Shown piece by piece: positions 28,201-35,992 of a stretch of 64,000 nt of DNA. Numbering within the stretch: position 1 is the stretch's first letter; every line of letters starts with the position of its first letter. Under the pieces are notes generated by a model. The model saw only the letters and a list, made by a program, of their open reading frames with translations. It ran no database searches and was not told the origin of the DNA. This DNA comes from Butyricimonas paravirosa (GTDB lineage: Bacteria > Bacteroidota > Bacteroidia > Bacteroidales > Marinifilaceae): positions 3,348,001-3,412,000 of the forward strand of contig NZ_CP043839.1 in assembly GCF_032878955.1 (NCBI RefSeq), given 5' to 3'. The position numbers and the translations under genes were made by a program.

Positions 28201-28857
28201 GGGGCTTTCTGGTCCTATAGTTTTGCTGGATTGAACCATGAAAACGGTACTCCTCAATTCAATTTGTTAGAGGTGTCTGAAGATAAGCCTTATAATGGAG
28301 ATCCGACGAGTTTCCTTGTGTATTCCGGGACGACAGAGCCTTATTTTACTGGAGGGGTGAATTTGAATGCTAGGTATAAATCTTTTACGTTGTCTACAAT
28401 GTTCTCGTTGCTTTTAGGAGGACGCAAACGCCTTCCCTCTCCTTATGAAGATTTTAAGAATAAGATCTTTTTACCTAATGAAACCAAGAATGTTTCCAAA
28501 GATTTAGTAAAACGTTGGATGAAACCGGGAGATGAAGAATATACTAACATTCCTGCTTTAATTCGGAAAGATTATATGATGGAGGTTCCAACTGGTCAGG
28601 AAAATATGATAGAGATGTGGGAAAATTCGGATGTAATGGTCGTGAAGTCTTCTTTCTTGAGATGTTGTAATTTGAGCTTAGGATGGAGAATGAATCCGGA
28701 AATATCAAAGAAATTCGGGGTGTCAAATCTATCTTTAAATGCATCGGTTAGTAACCTTTTCGTAATTGCTTCCAAGCGTTTCAATGGTTTTGATCCTGAA
28801 TTAGGGGATAGTATTATGCCCCGGAATTATTCTTTTAGTATTAATATTGGATTTTAA
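25231..28857 (+). CDS. SusC/RagA-family TonB-dependent receptor with STN domain (locus 2)
   Basis: A 1208-residue outer-membrane importer. Signal segment (IMKLTLFMCVFLVVSTLGNGFS), STN domain (ITMQLGNTTIKKALTEFQRQTDKIV to about 120), regulatory-like domain (IKGIVKDEGGSFMPGVTVL), TonB box-like EMEEVTVVSTGY, plug (ITVLKDASATAVYGSRASNG) and a barrel ending SINIGF. The STN domain makes signalling to the adjacent FecR likely. The start is fixed by the ACAAATGT-ATG-AAAAAAA context shared with locus 1. SusD follows after 11 bases, so co-transcription and co-translation in the same complex are expected. Confidence 0.95.
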   Translation: MKKSQEHKPVSEKDRWWKICMIMKLTLFMCVFLVVSTLGNGFSQQRITMQLGNTTIKKALTEFQRQTDKIVIYSDNNFSTSQEIVANFKDVEMESFLAKILEGSGMTYKLMKDYILILPLKVNVTDSLNQLKEYTIKGIVKDEGGSFMPGVTVLIKGTQVGVATDIEGKFEIATTNPDKLVLVFSFVGMQTVEVKYSGQAMINVVMKEAVNEMEEVTVVSTGYQTVNRKDMVGSYTVVKADDVMIPSYSTIDQMLQGQVAGMMIMNTSSRVGASPKIKIRGTATLLGNQDPLWVVDGIIQDDPIPIDLMTNMADDLKNILGNQISWLNPNDIETITVLKDASATAVYGSRASNGVIVVTTKKGKTGRMSINYSGSFSYAPAPTYDRFNYMNSQERIQFAEEAYNYGARYGEEPLKQPYTYEGLMKMYIDGDINQDEYLSRKSALEMVNTDWLDLLTRVTLNQTHSLSISGGTDKVSYRVSLGYNNNHGQELKNDGERLTSSISVGMQLPHRIKIDVGMNGTISKNAGYASGVNPLSYALSTSRALPAFDENGERLFYKRRSSYGFNNESETLSYNILNELDHSGSEVKNHRLSLNLILSWQLLDWLKYQFTGGYTYSNQNRQSFREEETYAVANEYRGYDFDSVEPDDPWFKAALLPFGGDVFTSDAIQQTYNIQNQLLISKTFAERHRLNMMLATEVRSTINEEHSNTLWGYVKSRGNKLIAPTAWSDFKPIGGKTQSGVGELFNRLYNNSAKIYGKTDNFFSLFATLAYSFSDRYVLNANFRHEASNRFGQDVNHRFDPEYSFGVSWRVSEEPFMQSQIGWLSQLNLKATYGIQGNVLQNIGPDLVLYQGGVAGVFNEYSSSIARIPNPNLSWERTRTWNFGVDLELFQKVSVVFEYYTRRSNAIIGQEIPYENGLSSMEINGGIIYNKGAEVTVNFVPVKTKDFALNVSVNSSKNWNTTGVGPSREPGLYEYLSGNAEKVMKKGYPVGAFWSYSFAGLNHENGTPQFNLLEVSEDKPYNGDPTSFLVYSGTTEPYFTGGVNLNARYKSFTLSTMFSLLLGGRKRLPSPYEDFKNKIFLPNETKNVSKDLVKRWMKPGDEEYTNIPALIRKDYMMEVPTGQENMIEMWENSDVMVVKSSFLRCCNLSLGWRMNPEISKKFGVSNLSLNASVSNLFVIASKRFNGFDPELGDSIMPRNYSFSINIGF

Positions 28858-28868
28858 ATTTAGAAGAT

Positions 28869-30359
28869 ATGAAAATAAAGATATTCATATTTGCAATTGT
28901 TCTTCTGTTATCCTCTTGTTCGGAGTTCTTAGAGCCTAAATCACCGAATGAATATATTCCGAAACACGCATCTGCATTAGACGAGATGTTGTTAGGATCA
29001 GCTTATCCTTCTTCTACAAGCGATCCATTGTTTGTTTTTCACAATATTTTAGATGATGATGTGAAAATAACAGATGAGAATGTTACTTGGGGAGAGGTTA
29101 ATGTTAATCAGAGAGAGGCTTTTATGCAACTTTTTTCATGGCATCCGGATTTACAGATGACGATGAAAGATGCTGGTAATTATCAAAAGGTTTGGGAGAC
29201 TTATTATAATTTGATCTTAGGTGCGAATGCAGCATTGGATTATATTAAAGAAGTTTCCGGAACAGAAGAGGATAAAGCTCACGTACAGGCTCAGGCGTTG
29301 GCATTAAGAGCTTTTTACTATCTGCAATTGGTGAACTTGTTTGGAGAGCCTTATACTTATAATAAAGAAGCTTTGGGGGTCCCTCTAAAATTAACCAGTG
29401 CTTTGAGTATCAGTTATGATAAGCGGAAAACTGTCGGAGAGGTATATGACCAGATTGTAAGGGATTTGGATGAGGCTGAAAAATATTTTTTGATGCTTCC
29501 CAATGAAAAACAATTTTTGCCTAATTACCGAATCACATTACCTGCTGTTCAACTTTTGAAAGCTCGGGTGAATCTTTATATGAACAATCTTGAAGAGGCA
29601 GCAAAATATGCTAAAAACGTGATTGAAGATTGGGATTTTGTATTATATGATTTGCGCTCAATTTCTTATGATGGGGTTACGTTCCCTAATTACGTAACTT
29701 ATGATAATCCGGAGACAATTTGGGCGTTTGGAAAAAGAAATGATCTTCTCAAGTTTACTCATGATTTGATGGGTGATTATGGTGTGAAGGATCATTGGGT
29801 ACTTATAAATGCTTCAGATGAATTAGTTGATAATTATGAAGATGAAGGTGATTTACGTAAACAATTTTATCTCGTACCGGAATACGGTTATACTCCCGTG
29901 TGTTATTTGGCTGTAAGTAAATGCGTGTTCTTGGGAGAGAGTATTCCTTCTGATGATAAATTTATGTTGGCTCTGAGATTATCTGAAGCTTATTTGATTT
30001 TGGCAGAGGCAACTGCTAAAACAGATCCGACGATTGCGTTGAATGCGGTAAATGAATTGCGGAAAAAAAGAATATCAGAAGAGAAGTATAAAGATAAATC
30101 AGGATTATCCGGGGATGAATTACTCGAGTTTGTAAGGAATGAACGTCGTCGGGAACTTTGTTTCGAGGGGCATCGTTGGTTTGATTTGAGGCGTTATGGA
30201 ATGCCTAGTTTTACTCGTGTGTGGAAAGAAGGAGGTGTGGCAGCAAAATGGTTTACAATGGAGAAAGAGGATGCTGCTTATACATTACCTATTTCTAAAG
30301 AAGTAATGGATCGTAATCCGGGGTTAGTTCAAAATCGATTAGGTAATCCTAAATATTAA
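28869..30359 (+). CDS. SusD/RagB-family outer-membrane lipoprotein (locus 2)
   Basis: A 496-residue surface lipoprotein and lid of the SusC channel. The lipobox LSSC gives Cys17, followed by SEFLEPKSPNEY. TPR-like helices include AQALALRAFYYLQLVNLFGEPYTYN and LALRLSEAYLILAEATAK. The C-terminal signature is ELLEFVRNERRRELCFEGHRWFDLRRYG. The gene is intact, and the next gene, 7 bases downstream, is the IS-broken lipoprotein. Confidence 0.95.
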   Translation: MKIKIFIFAIVLLLSSCSEFLEPKSPNEYIPKHASALDEMLLGSAYPSSTSDPLFVFHNILDDDVKITDENVTWGEVNVNQREAFMQLFSWHPDLQMTMKDAGNYQKVWETYYNLILGANAALDYIKEVSGTEEDKAHVQAQALALRAFYYLQLVNLFGEPYTYNKEALGVPLKLTSALSISYDKRKTVGEVYDQIVRDLDEAEKYFLMLPNEKQFLPNYRITLPAVQLLKARVNLYMNNLEEAAKYAKNVIEDWDFVLYDLRSISYDGVTFPNYVTYDNPETIWAFGKRNDLLKFTHDLMGDYGVKDHWVLINASDELVDNYEDEGDLRKQFYLVPEYGYTPVCYLAVSKCVFLGESIPSDDKFMLALRLSEAYLILAEATAKTDPTIALNAVNELRKKRISEEKYKDKSGLSGDELLEFVRNERRRELCFEGHRWFDLRRYGMPSFTRVWKEGGVAAKWFTMEKEDAAYTLPISKEVMDRNPGLVQNRLGNPKY

Positions 30360-30546
30360 TAGTAAGATGAAAATTATAAGTACAATATTCGTGGGACTTG
30401 CGTTGTTTTTGTTAAGTTCTTGTCATGAGGATGAAACATTGACTCCTCGTCCTTTAGAAATGGAATTACGTTATGAATTTCCTGAAGGTAATAATGCATG
30501 GGATCAAGATTTAGTTGAAATAGCCGATAAGTTTAAAACTTATCTG

Positions 30547-30551
30547 ATATA
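30547..30551 (+). repeat. Target-site duplication of the IS1380-family element (left copy)
   Basis: ATATA, repeated at 33495-33499. Deleting one copy and the element restores the reading frame of the host gene. Confidence 0.85.
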
Positions 30552-30593
30552 CCTTAATTCCGCAACACTTTGATTTAAATTAATTTATAAGTT

Positions 30594-30618
30594 CCTGAGC
30601 AACAAAAAGTTGCCCAGG
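30594..30618 (+). other. Stem-loop near the left end of the IS1380-family element
   Basis: Stem CCTGAGCAAC / GTTGCCCAGG (30594-30603 with 30609-30618, one A-C mismatch) with an AAAAA loop. Such inward stem-loops near IS ends often shield the transposase from read-through; here that is inference. Confidence 0.4.
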
Positions 30619-30651
30619 ATTTTGCTGTGTCAGATTTTTCACTTATCTTAG

Positions 30652-30660
30652 TGTTGCAAT
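30652..30660 (+). repeat. Target-site duplication of the IS4-family element (left copy)
   Basis: TGTTGCAAT, repeated exactly at 31997-32005. Confidence 0.85.
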
Positions 30661-31996
30661 TATTAGTGGTGCGATAAAAACCACACCACTGTAGTTAAAC
30701 GATTAATTTTTAGTCAAATATAAGCGTTCATTGATTTTTTGATTTGAAAATGATTTATTAGTCCTGTAGTTTCAACACATCAGGATTATGAATCAAGGCA
30801 AGTTTGTATTTTCCCAAGTTGTCGAGTATATACCGCGTTATCAGTTTGATAAACTCGTAAAGCAATATAAAGGAGATTGGCATACCAAAAATCTCAGCAG
30901 TTACAATCACCTCCTTCATCTGCTTTTCGGACAGTTGACAGGATGTGATTCTCTGAGGGATATTTGTCTATGCCTCGAAGCCCATAACAAGATGCTTTAT
31001 CATCTCGGTTTTCGTAAGGCCGTGAACCATACCTCATTGTCTCGTGCAAACGAAAGCAGGGATTATCGCATTTTTGAGGGGCTGGGCCTTTATTTGATTG
31101 CCACGGTCAGACCGATGTTCTCAAATATCCAACTGTCTCAAATTACCATTGATAACGTGATATATGCGCTTGATTCCACGACCATATCAACCAGTATAAG
31201 GCTTGCAACGTGGGCTTTGGGGAAATACAGCAAAGGAGCTGTCAAGATGCACGCCCTGTTGGATTTGAGAGGCAGCATACCTGCCAATATCCATATCACG
31301 GACGGCAAGTGGCATGACAGCAACGAGCTTGATGCACTGGCACCGGAGCCTTATGCTTTCTACGTGATGGATAAGGCCTATGTTGACTTTAAAGCACTTT
31401 TCAGATTTCATCAGGCTCAGGCATTTTGGGTATCACGTCCAAAAGAGAACATGAAATTCGAGACTGTCGAGCAGATGGATATTTCCGATGTCAAGTCTGG
31501 CGTACTGGAAGACTCCCGTATAAGGGTAACGGGGTATAACTCAAGCAAGCTGTATCCCGAAGCCATGAGATTTGTCCGCGTTTATGACCCTGATAATGAT
31601 ACTATTGTGGACTTTATATCCAATAACTTTGAAGTCAGTGCCTTGGAAATATCCAACTTGTACCGCCATCGATGGGATATAGAGGTATTCTTCAAGTGGA
31701 TTAAACAGAACATTACCGTAAAAACTCTGTGGGGATATTCGGAAAATGCTGTCAAAATCCATCTTTGGGCTGCCATCATATCGTATCTGACAGTAGTAAG
31801 AATAAAGGTTGCCAGCAACAGCCCTTATTCAATCACCGAGGTGGCTACCCTGATTAGAATATCCGCGTTGGAAAGGACTGACCTGCGGTCGTTGATAACC
31901 AAGCTAGACTCATCAATCATTTCAAACCAAAATGTCAAAGAACTCTCGTTATTTGATGATATTTAAAACTAATGCGATTTTATCGCACCAGTAGTA
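30661..31996 (+). mobile_element. IS4-family insertion sequence nested in the IS1380-family element
   Basis: A 1336-base element. Left end TATTAGTGGTGCGATAAAA and reverse-complemented right end TACTACTGGTGCGATAAAA match at 17 of 19 positions. A perfect 9-base duplication TGTTGCAAT flanks it. It landed 29 bases before the IS1380-family transposase ATG, in the same orientation, so it separates that transposase from its own left end. Confidence 0.92.
30788..31966 (+). CDS. IS4-family transposase
   Basis: A 392-residue DDE transposase. The N-terminal DUF4372-type domain is seen in FVFSQVVEYIPRYQFDKLVKQY and FGQLTGCDSLRDICLCLEAH. Acidic catalytic residues lie in YALDSTTIS and YVMDKAYVD, and the C-terminal YxxRWxIE signature is LYRHRWDIEVFFKWIKQ. 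The frame is intact and the element has good ends, so it may still be mobile. Base composition and codon use are more GC-rich than the surrounding SusC/D locus. Confidence 0.95.
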   Translation: MNQGKFVFSQVVEYIPRYQFDKLVKQYKGDWHTKNLSSYNHLLHLLFGQLTGCDSLRDICLCLEAHNKMLYHLGFRKAVNHTSLSRANESRDYRIFEGLGLYLIATVRPMFSNIQLSQITIDNVIYALDSTTISTSIRLATWALGKYSKGAVKMHALLDLRGSIPANIHITDGKWHDSNELDALAPEPYAFYVMDKAYVDFKALFRFHQAQAFWVSRPKENMKFETVEQMDISDVKSGVLEDSRIRVTGYNSSKLYPEAMRFVRVYDPDNDTIVDFISNNFEVSALEISNLYRHRWDIEVFFKWIKQNITVKTLWGYSENAVKIHLWAAIISYLTVVRIKVASNSPYSITEVATLIRISALERTDLRSLITKLDSSIISNQNVKELSLFDDI

Positions 31997-32005
31997 TGTT
32001 GCAAT
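31997..32005 (+). repeat. Target-site duplication of the IS4-family element (right copy)
   Basis: TGTTGCAAT, identical to 30652-30660. Confidence 0.85.
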
Positions 32006-32034
32006 TAGAAAACAAGCGAAAATCGTAACAAGGC

Positions 32035-33324
32035 ATGGCAAAGGTACAAATAAAATCTGAGAAACTCACACCTTTTGGAGGAATTTTTTCAATCATGGAG
32101 AAATTTGACTCCATGCTTTCACCCGTTATCGACTCAACACTGGGTCAGAGATGCCGCAGTATCATCGGATATCAGTTCAGCGAGATAGTCCGTTCGCTGA
32201 TGAGCGTTTATTTCTGTGGCGGCTCATGCGTGGAAGACGTAACGTCACAACTGATGCGCCATCTCTCGTATCATCCTACCCTTCGTACATGCAGCTCTGA
32301 TACCATCCTCAGAGCCATCAAGGAACTGACAAAGGAAAACATCTCCTATACTTCCGACCAAGGCAAGACCTATGATTTCAATACTGCAGACAAACTCAAC
32401 ACATTGCTTATAAACGCTTTGGTTTCTACAGGCGAGTTGAAGGAAATTGAGGAATACGATGTTGACTTTGACCATCAGTTTCTTGAAACGGAGAAGTATG
32501 ATGCAAAACCGACCTACAAAAAGTTCCTCGGCTACAGGCCTGGCGTATATGTTATCGGTGACAAGATAGTCTATATCGAGAACAGCGATGGCAACACGAA
32601 TGTGCGTTTTCATCAGGCAGACACCCATAAGAGATTCTTCGCTCTTCTGGAATCCCAGAACATCCGTGTAAATCGCTTCAGGGCAGACTGCGGTTCCTGC
32701 TCGAAGGAAATCGTCAGTGAGATAGAGAAGCATTGCAAACATTTCTACATCCGTGCCAACCGATGCAGTTCGCTCTACAATGACATCTTTGCTCTGAGAG
32801 GATGGAAGACGGAGGAGATTAACGGCATCCAGTTCGAACTCAATTCCATTCTCGTTGAGAAATGGGAAGGCAAGTGCTATCGTCTTGTCATCCAGAGACA
32901 AAGACGCAACAGTGGCGACCTTGACCTGTGGGAAGGCGAATACACTTACCGTTGTATTCTGACCAACGATTACAAGTCATCGACAAGGGACATTGTTGAA
33001 TTCTACAATCTGCGTGGCGGCAAGGAACGTATCTTTGACGACATGAACAACGGATTCGGTTGGAGCAGGCTCCCCAAGTCATTCATGGCGGAGAATACTG
33101 TCTTTCTTCTGCTTACTGCATTGATACACAATTTCTACAAGACCATCATGAGCAGGCTTGACACCAAGGCTTTTGGGCTCAAGAAAACGAGTCGCATAAA
33201 GGCTTTTGTCTTCAGATTCATCTCCGTACCTGCCAAGTGGATCATGACTGCAAGGCAATACGTGCTGAATATCTACACAGAGAACCGCGCTTATGCAAAA
33301 CCCTTCAAAACAGAATTCGGATAA
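32035..33324 (+). CDS. IS1380-family transposase
   Basis: A 429-residue transposase typical of IS1380-family elements of Bacteroides. Features are EEYDVDFDHQFLETEKYDAK around the first catalytic Asp, VNRFRADCGSCSKEI around the second, and the C-terminal NLRGGKERIFDDMNNGFGW with the catalytic Glu, followed by FMAENTVFLLLTALIHNFY. The frame is intact. Its upstream region has been displaced by the nested IS4-family element, so its expression may now depend on that element. The 170 bases after its stop form the right end of the IS. Confidence 0.95.
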   Translation: MAKVQIKSEKLTPFGGIFSIMEKFDSMLSPVIDSTLGQRCRSIIGYQFSEIVRSLMSVYFCGGSCVEDVTSQLMRHLSYHPTLRTCSSDTILRAIKELTKENISYTSDQGKTYDFNTADKLNTLLINALVSTGELKEIEEYDVDFDHQFLETEKYDAKPTYKKFLGYRPGVYVIGDKIVYIENSDGNTNVRFHQADTHKRFFALLESQNIRVNRFRADCGSCSKEIVSEIEKHCKHFYIRANRCSSLYNDIFALRGWKTEEINGIQFELNSILVEKWEGKCYRLVIQRQRRNSGDLDLWEGEYTYRCILTNDYKSSTRDIVEFYNLRGGKERIFDDMNNGFGWSRLPKSFMAENTVFLLLTALIHNFYKTIMSRLDTKAFGLKKTSRIKAFVFRFISVPAKWIMTARQYVLNIYTENRAYAKPFKTEFG

Positions 33325-33494
33325 GAATCCTTTCTTTCCGGTTAGAATCTGCGTATTACCTCAAGTCGCATCGTGGGGTAAGGGGATGTTGGCTACATAT
33401 TGATGTTGTGCTGTTGCTTTTTACTGAAAGCTACTACTAACGACTCATAAATCTACCCTTAATCGTGTATTGGATGATAGTTGCGGATTTTAGG

Positions 33495-33499
33495 ATATA
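33495..33499 (+). repeat. Target-site duplication of the IS1380-family element (right copy)
   Basis: ATATA, matching 30547-30551. Confidence 0.85.
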
Positions 33500-34265
33500 T
33501 AAAAATTTGGAAGAAGAAGATTTTGATCGTTCTTGGGTTGGATCTAGTGGAGGAGCGGTCCATGGTTCTCCTTTGAATGATGAACAAGCTGCTTTTTACG
33601 TGGATTTCATGAAGAATCATGTGTTTGCTTTTTTGATTCCGGAGTTGACAGATCGGGTATTACCAATATATATTTACTTGGCTTATCATATGTATCTTGA
33701 TTCTCCTTTGGGAGCTAGTCCAAGTACGACGAAATATGATGGTATGGATTTTTGGGCATTCTGCTTGGAAGGAGATGTACCGGGACTACTTTATACCCGC
33801 ATTGTTCGTCCACAGACTCCGGAAGAGTATATGGAAAGAAGAGGAATTATTTTAAAGGAAATTTTGCAGAGGATTGTTGCTAAAGGGAATATTGCTATTC
33901 CTTCAGAATTTGAGAATGATTTTGATTATGAGACTCAAATTGTTTACTTGGCAGGGTCTGAAAGTGATATAAATTATTATAAAACAAGAGGTTTCCCCGG
34001 ACAAATGGGCCCCAAAAATTTCACGATTGCTCCATTAAAAAGTATTAGTAATACGTCAATGCAAAGGAATTTTATAGACTACATGTACTTAGCTATCCGG
34101 TATGAACGAGATGTAATTTTGAATCTTTATCCGGAAGATAAGTATCCCAAAATTATCAAGTATTATGATTTTGTAGTAAACTATTTAAAAAAGAATTATG
34201 AGTGGGACATAACAAAAATTGCTGTCCTTCCGGTGCTAAATTAGTATTGTAAAAATATCACAAGT

Positions 34266-35975
34266 ATGAAAATGAAATGGTTATTTTTCGTTAGCTTATT
34301 GCTGACGATAAGGGTAGTTTATGCCCAGTCAGAAGAGAAAAGTGCTGTTAAAGAACAAAAGGATTTAGATTGGTATAATTGTTCATTCGAGGCAGATCAA
34401 GTATACGGAGCAGCTATCAATAAAGCGTATCAGTTTTTGAAAGATAAGAAAGGAAAATCTAAGCCGATTGTTGCTTTGATTGGTGGGGGGATTGATTGGG
34501 AACATGAAGCTTTGAAAAATAATATATGGACGAATCCTAAAGAAAAACCTGATGGAAAAGATAATGATAGAAACGGGTATGTGGATGATTTGCATGGTTG
34601 GAATTTTTTAGGGGCGGCAGATGGACAGGTGATGGAAAAGTTGATGGTAGAGGGCGATAGAGAATTTTTACGTTTGAAAGATAAATATGATTCTTATTTT
34701 TTTGATGGGAAAAATTATTTCAAATATGTTGATGGTAAAAGGGTTGCGTTAGATCCTCCGGCAGATATGGATGAGTACAAATATTATCAATATATCGTGA
34801 TGCCGTCATCTCGATTATGTTCTGAGTACGGGAGTTTATTATTTGCTAACGTACTTAGAGAATATGTCCAGATCTTTGACAAACAAATGAAAGATAGGAA
34901 TCCGGGAAAGACATCATTTACTGTAGAAGATCTTGTTGCTTGTGTTGATAAAAATAGTCCGAGAGATAGTCTAAGAGATATTGCGTTATATCTGATGGCA
35001 TGGAGTATGAATCAGAAGAGAGGAGATGAGAAAGCTTGGGAGGGAACATATAATTATTACTTTAGCGACAAGGTTGAGAATAGAATGAAAGAAAGGTATG
35101 AACGAGTTTTGAAAGAGAATGGAACTGATTTGCGTAAAGAGATTGTCGGGGATAATTATATGGATATTAACGACAGAATATATGGTAATAATGTTTTATT
35201 AACTTTGAATTCGGAAATTAATACTATGGTAGCGGGAATTATAGCTGGGAAACGTGGAGTAGAGGGGCATAATAGTCCGATAGCAGAAAATGCTCAAATT
35301 ATGAATCTGGTAGTTTCGGCAGAGAGTGGAGAACCTTATTTGAAAGATATGGCATTGGCAATACGTTATGCTGTCGATCATCAAGCGGATATCATATTGT
35401 TAGGCGAACAAAATACAGTTTATCCCAAAGAGCAGAAACAATGGATGATTGAGGCGATACGTTATGCTGAAAGTAAAGGGGTATTAGTTGTTGTTCCTAC
35501 GTGGGATCTGTCCTTTGATGTGTCTCAACTCGTTTTTTATCCGAATCGTTGGATGGATGGAGGGAAGGATTTAACTAATTTACTGGTTGTTGCCTCGTCG
35601 GATAAGGCTGGTAATCCATCTATAGCATCAAATTATGGGGTTCAAGGCATTGATCTTTTTGCTCCGGGAATGGAAGTTTTTGCTCCTAATGTAGGGGATA
35701 CTTACAAGTCTGCATCTGGACCTTGTTTAGCGGCGGCAACGGTTGCAGGCATTGCAGCTTTAATCAAAACATATTATCCACGATTAACTGGTAATCAAAT
35801 TCGAGATGTGTTGTTGAAAACAGTTTCTTCTCGTAAAGGTGTGGAAGTTCAAAAGAATTGTCGATTAAATGGTCAAATGTCAGAAGATCTTTTCTTATTT
35901 GAGCAACTATGTCAGAGCGGAGGAATCGTGAATGCCTATCAAGCTCTTGTTGAGGCAGAAAGAATAGCCAAGTAA
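34266..35975 (+). CDS. Subtilase-fold (S8) protein with all catalytic residues replaced (locus 2)
   Basis: A 569-residue exported protein with signal peptide MKMKWLFFVSLLLTIRVVYA|QS. The sequence follows Bacteroidota S8 peptidases closely (NIWTNPKEKPDGKDNDRNGYVDDLHGWNFLG near 90; ALAIRYAVDHQADIIL; DLFAPGMEVFAP). The active site is gone: the Asp motif VAVIDTGVD reads VALIGGGID (Gly73), HGTHVAG reads INTMVAG (Ile318), GTSMAAP reads GPCLAAA (Cys487), and the oxyanion AGN region reads VPTWD. The fold appears kept, so it is probably a binding protein rather than an enzyme. It follows the broken lipoprotein gene by 21 bases and precedes the aspartic protease by 17. Confidence 0.88.
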   Translation: MKMKWLFFVSLLLTIRVVYAQSEEKSAVKEQKDLDWYNCSFEADQVYGAAINKAYQFLKDKKGKSKPIVALIGGGIDWEHEALKNNIWTNPKEKPDGKDNDRNGYVDDLHGWNFLGAADGQVMEKLMVEGDREFLRLKDKYDSYFFDGKNYFKYVDGKRVALDPPADMDEYKYYQYIVMPSSRLCSEYGSLLFANVLREYVQIFDKQMKDRNPGKTSFTVEDLVACVDKNSPRDSLRDIALYLMAWSMNQKRGDEKAWEGTYNYYFSDKVENRMKERYERVLKENGTDLRKEIVGDNYMDINDRIYGNNVLLTLNSEINTMVAGIIAGKRGVEGHNSPIAENAQIMNLVVSAESGEPYLKDMALAIRYAVDHQADIILLGEQNTVYPKEQKQWMIEAIRYAESKGVLVVVPTWDLSFDVSQLVFYPNRWMDGGKDLTNLLVVASSDKAGNPSIASNYGVQGIDLFAPGMEVFAPNVGDTYKSASGPCLAAATVAGIAALIKTYYPRLTGNQIRDVLLKTVSSRKGVEVQKNCRLNGQMSEDLFLFEQLCQSGGIVNAYQALVEAERIAK

Positions 35976-35992
35976 AATATGTGAAAATAAGG

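Larger units (their letters stand above)
30552..33494 (+). mobile_element. IS1380-family insertion sequence carrying a nested IS4-family element
   Basis: Ends are imperfect inverted repeats: CCTTAATTCCGCAAC on the left (30552-30566) and CCTAAAATCCGCAAC as the reverse complement of the right end (33480-33494), 13 of 15 matching, flanked by 5-base ATATA duplications. The span is 2943 bases; subtracting the nested element and its duplication leaves about 1598 bases, a normal size for IS1380-family elements in Bacteroides. The transposase is at 32035-33324. It splits a lipoprotein gene. Confidence 0.9.
30367..34244 (+). pseudogene. Metallopeptidase-like lipoprotein gene interrupted by nested insertion sequences (locus 2)
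   Basis: The 5' part (30367-30551) encodes a lipoprotein signal with Cys19 (LLSSC) and runs into the IS at ...KFKTYLIY. The 3' part resumes at 33500 with KNLEEEDFDRSW. Removing the insertion and one copy of the ATATA duplication joins the two in frame (185 + 745 bases, 310 codons with stop), giving a 309-residue lipoprotein. It resembles the product at 16400-17422: same place after SusD, same EFADKF/EFKEKY opening, similar C-terminal half. The stretch where HExxH is expected reads KEILQ (33855-33869), so even the unbroken protein probably lacked the metal site. The 5' frame reads a few codons into the IS and stops at 30573; a 3' fragment could start inside the IS end (about 33465). Confidence 0.88.

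Noticed and set aside
30367..30573. A complete 68-residue small lipoprotein
   Set aside because: Its end lies inside the left end of the IS1380-family element; the frame continues in register at 33500 once the insertion is removed.
32245..32901. A 218-residue minus-strand reading frame
   Set aside because: It lies fully within the IS1380-family transposase on the opposite strand and resembles no protein family.
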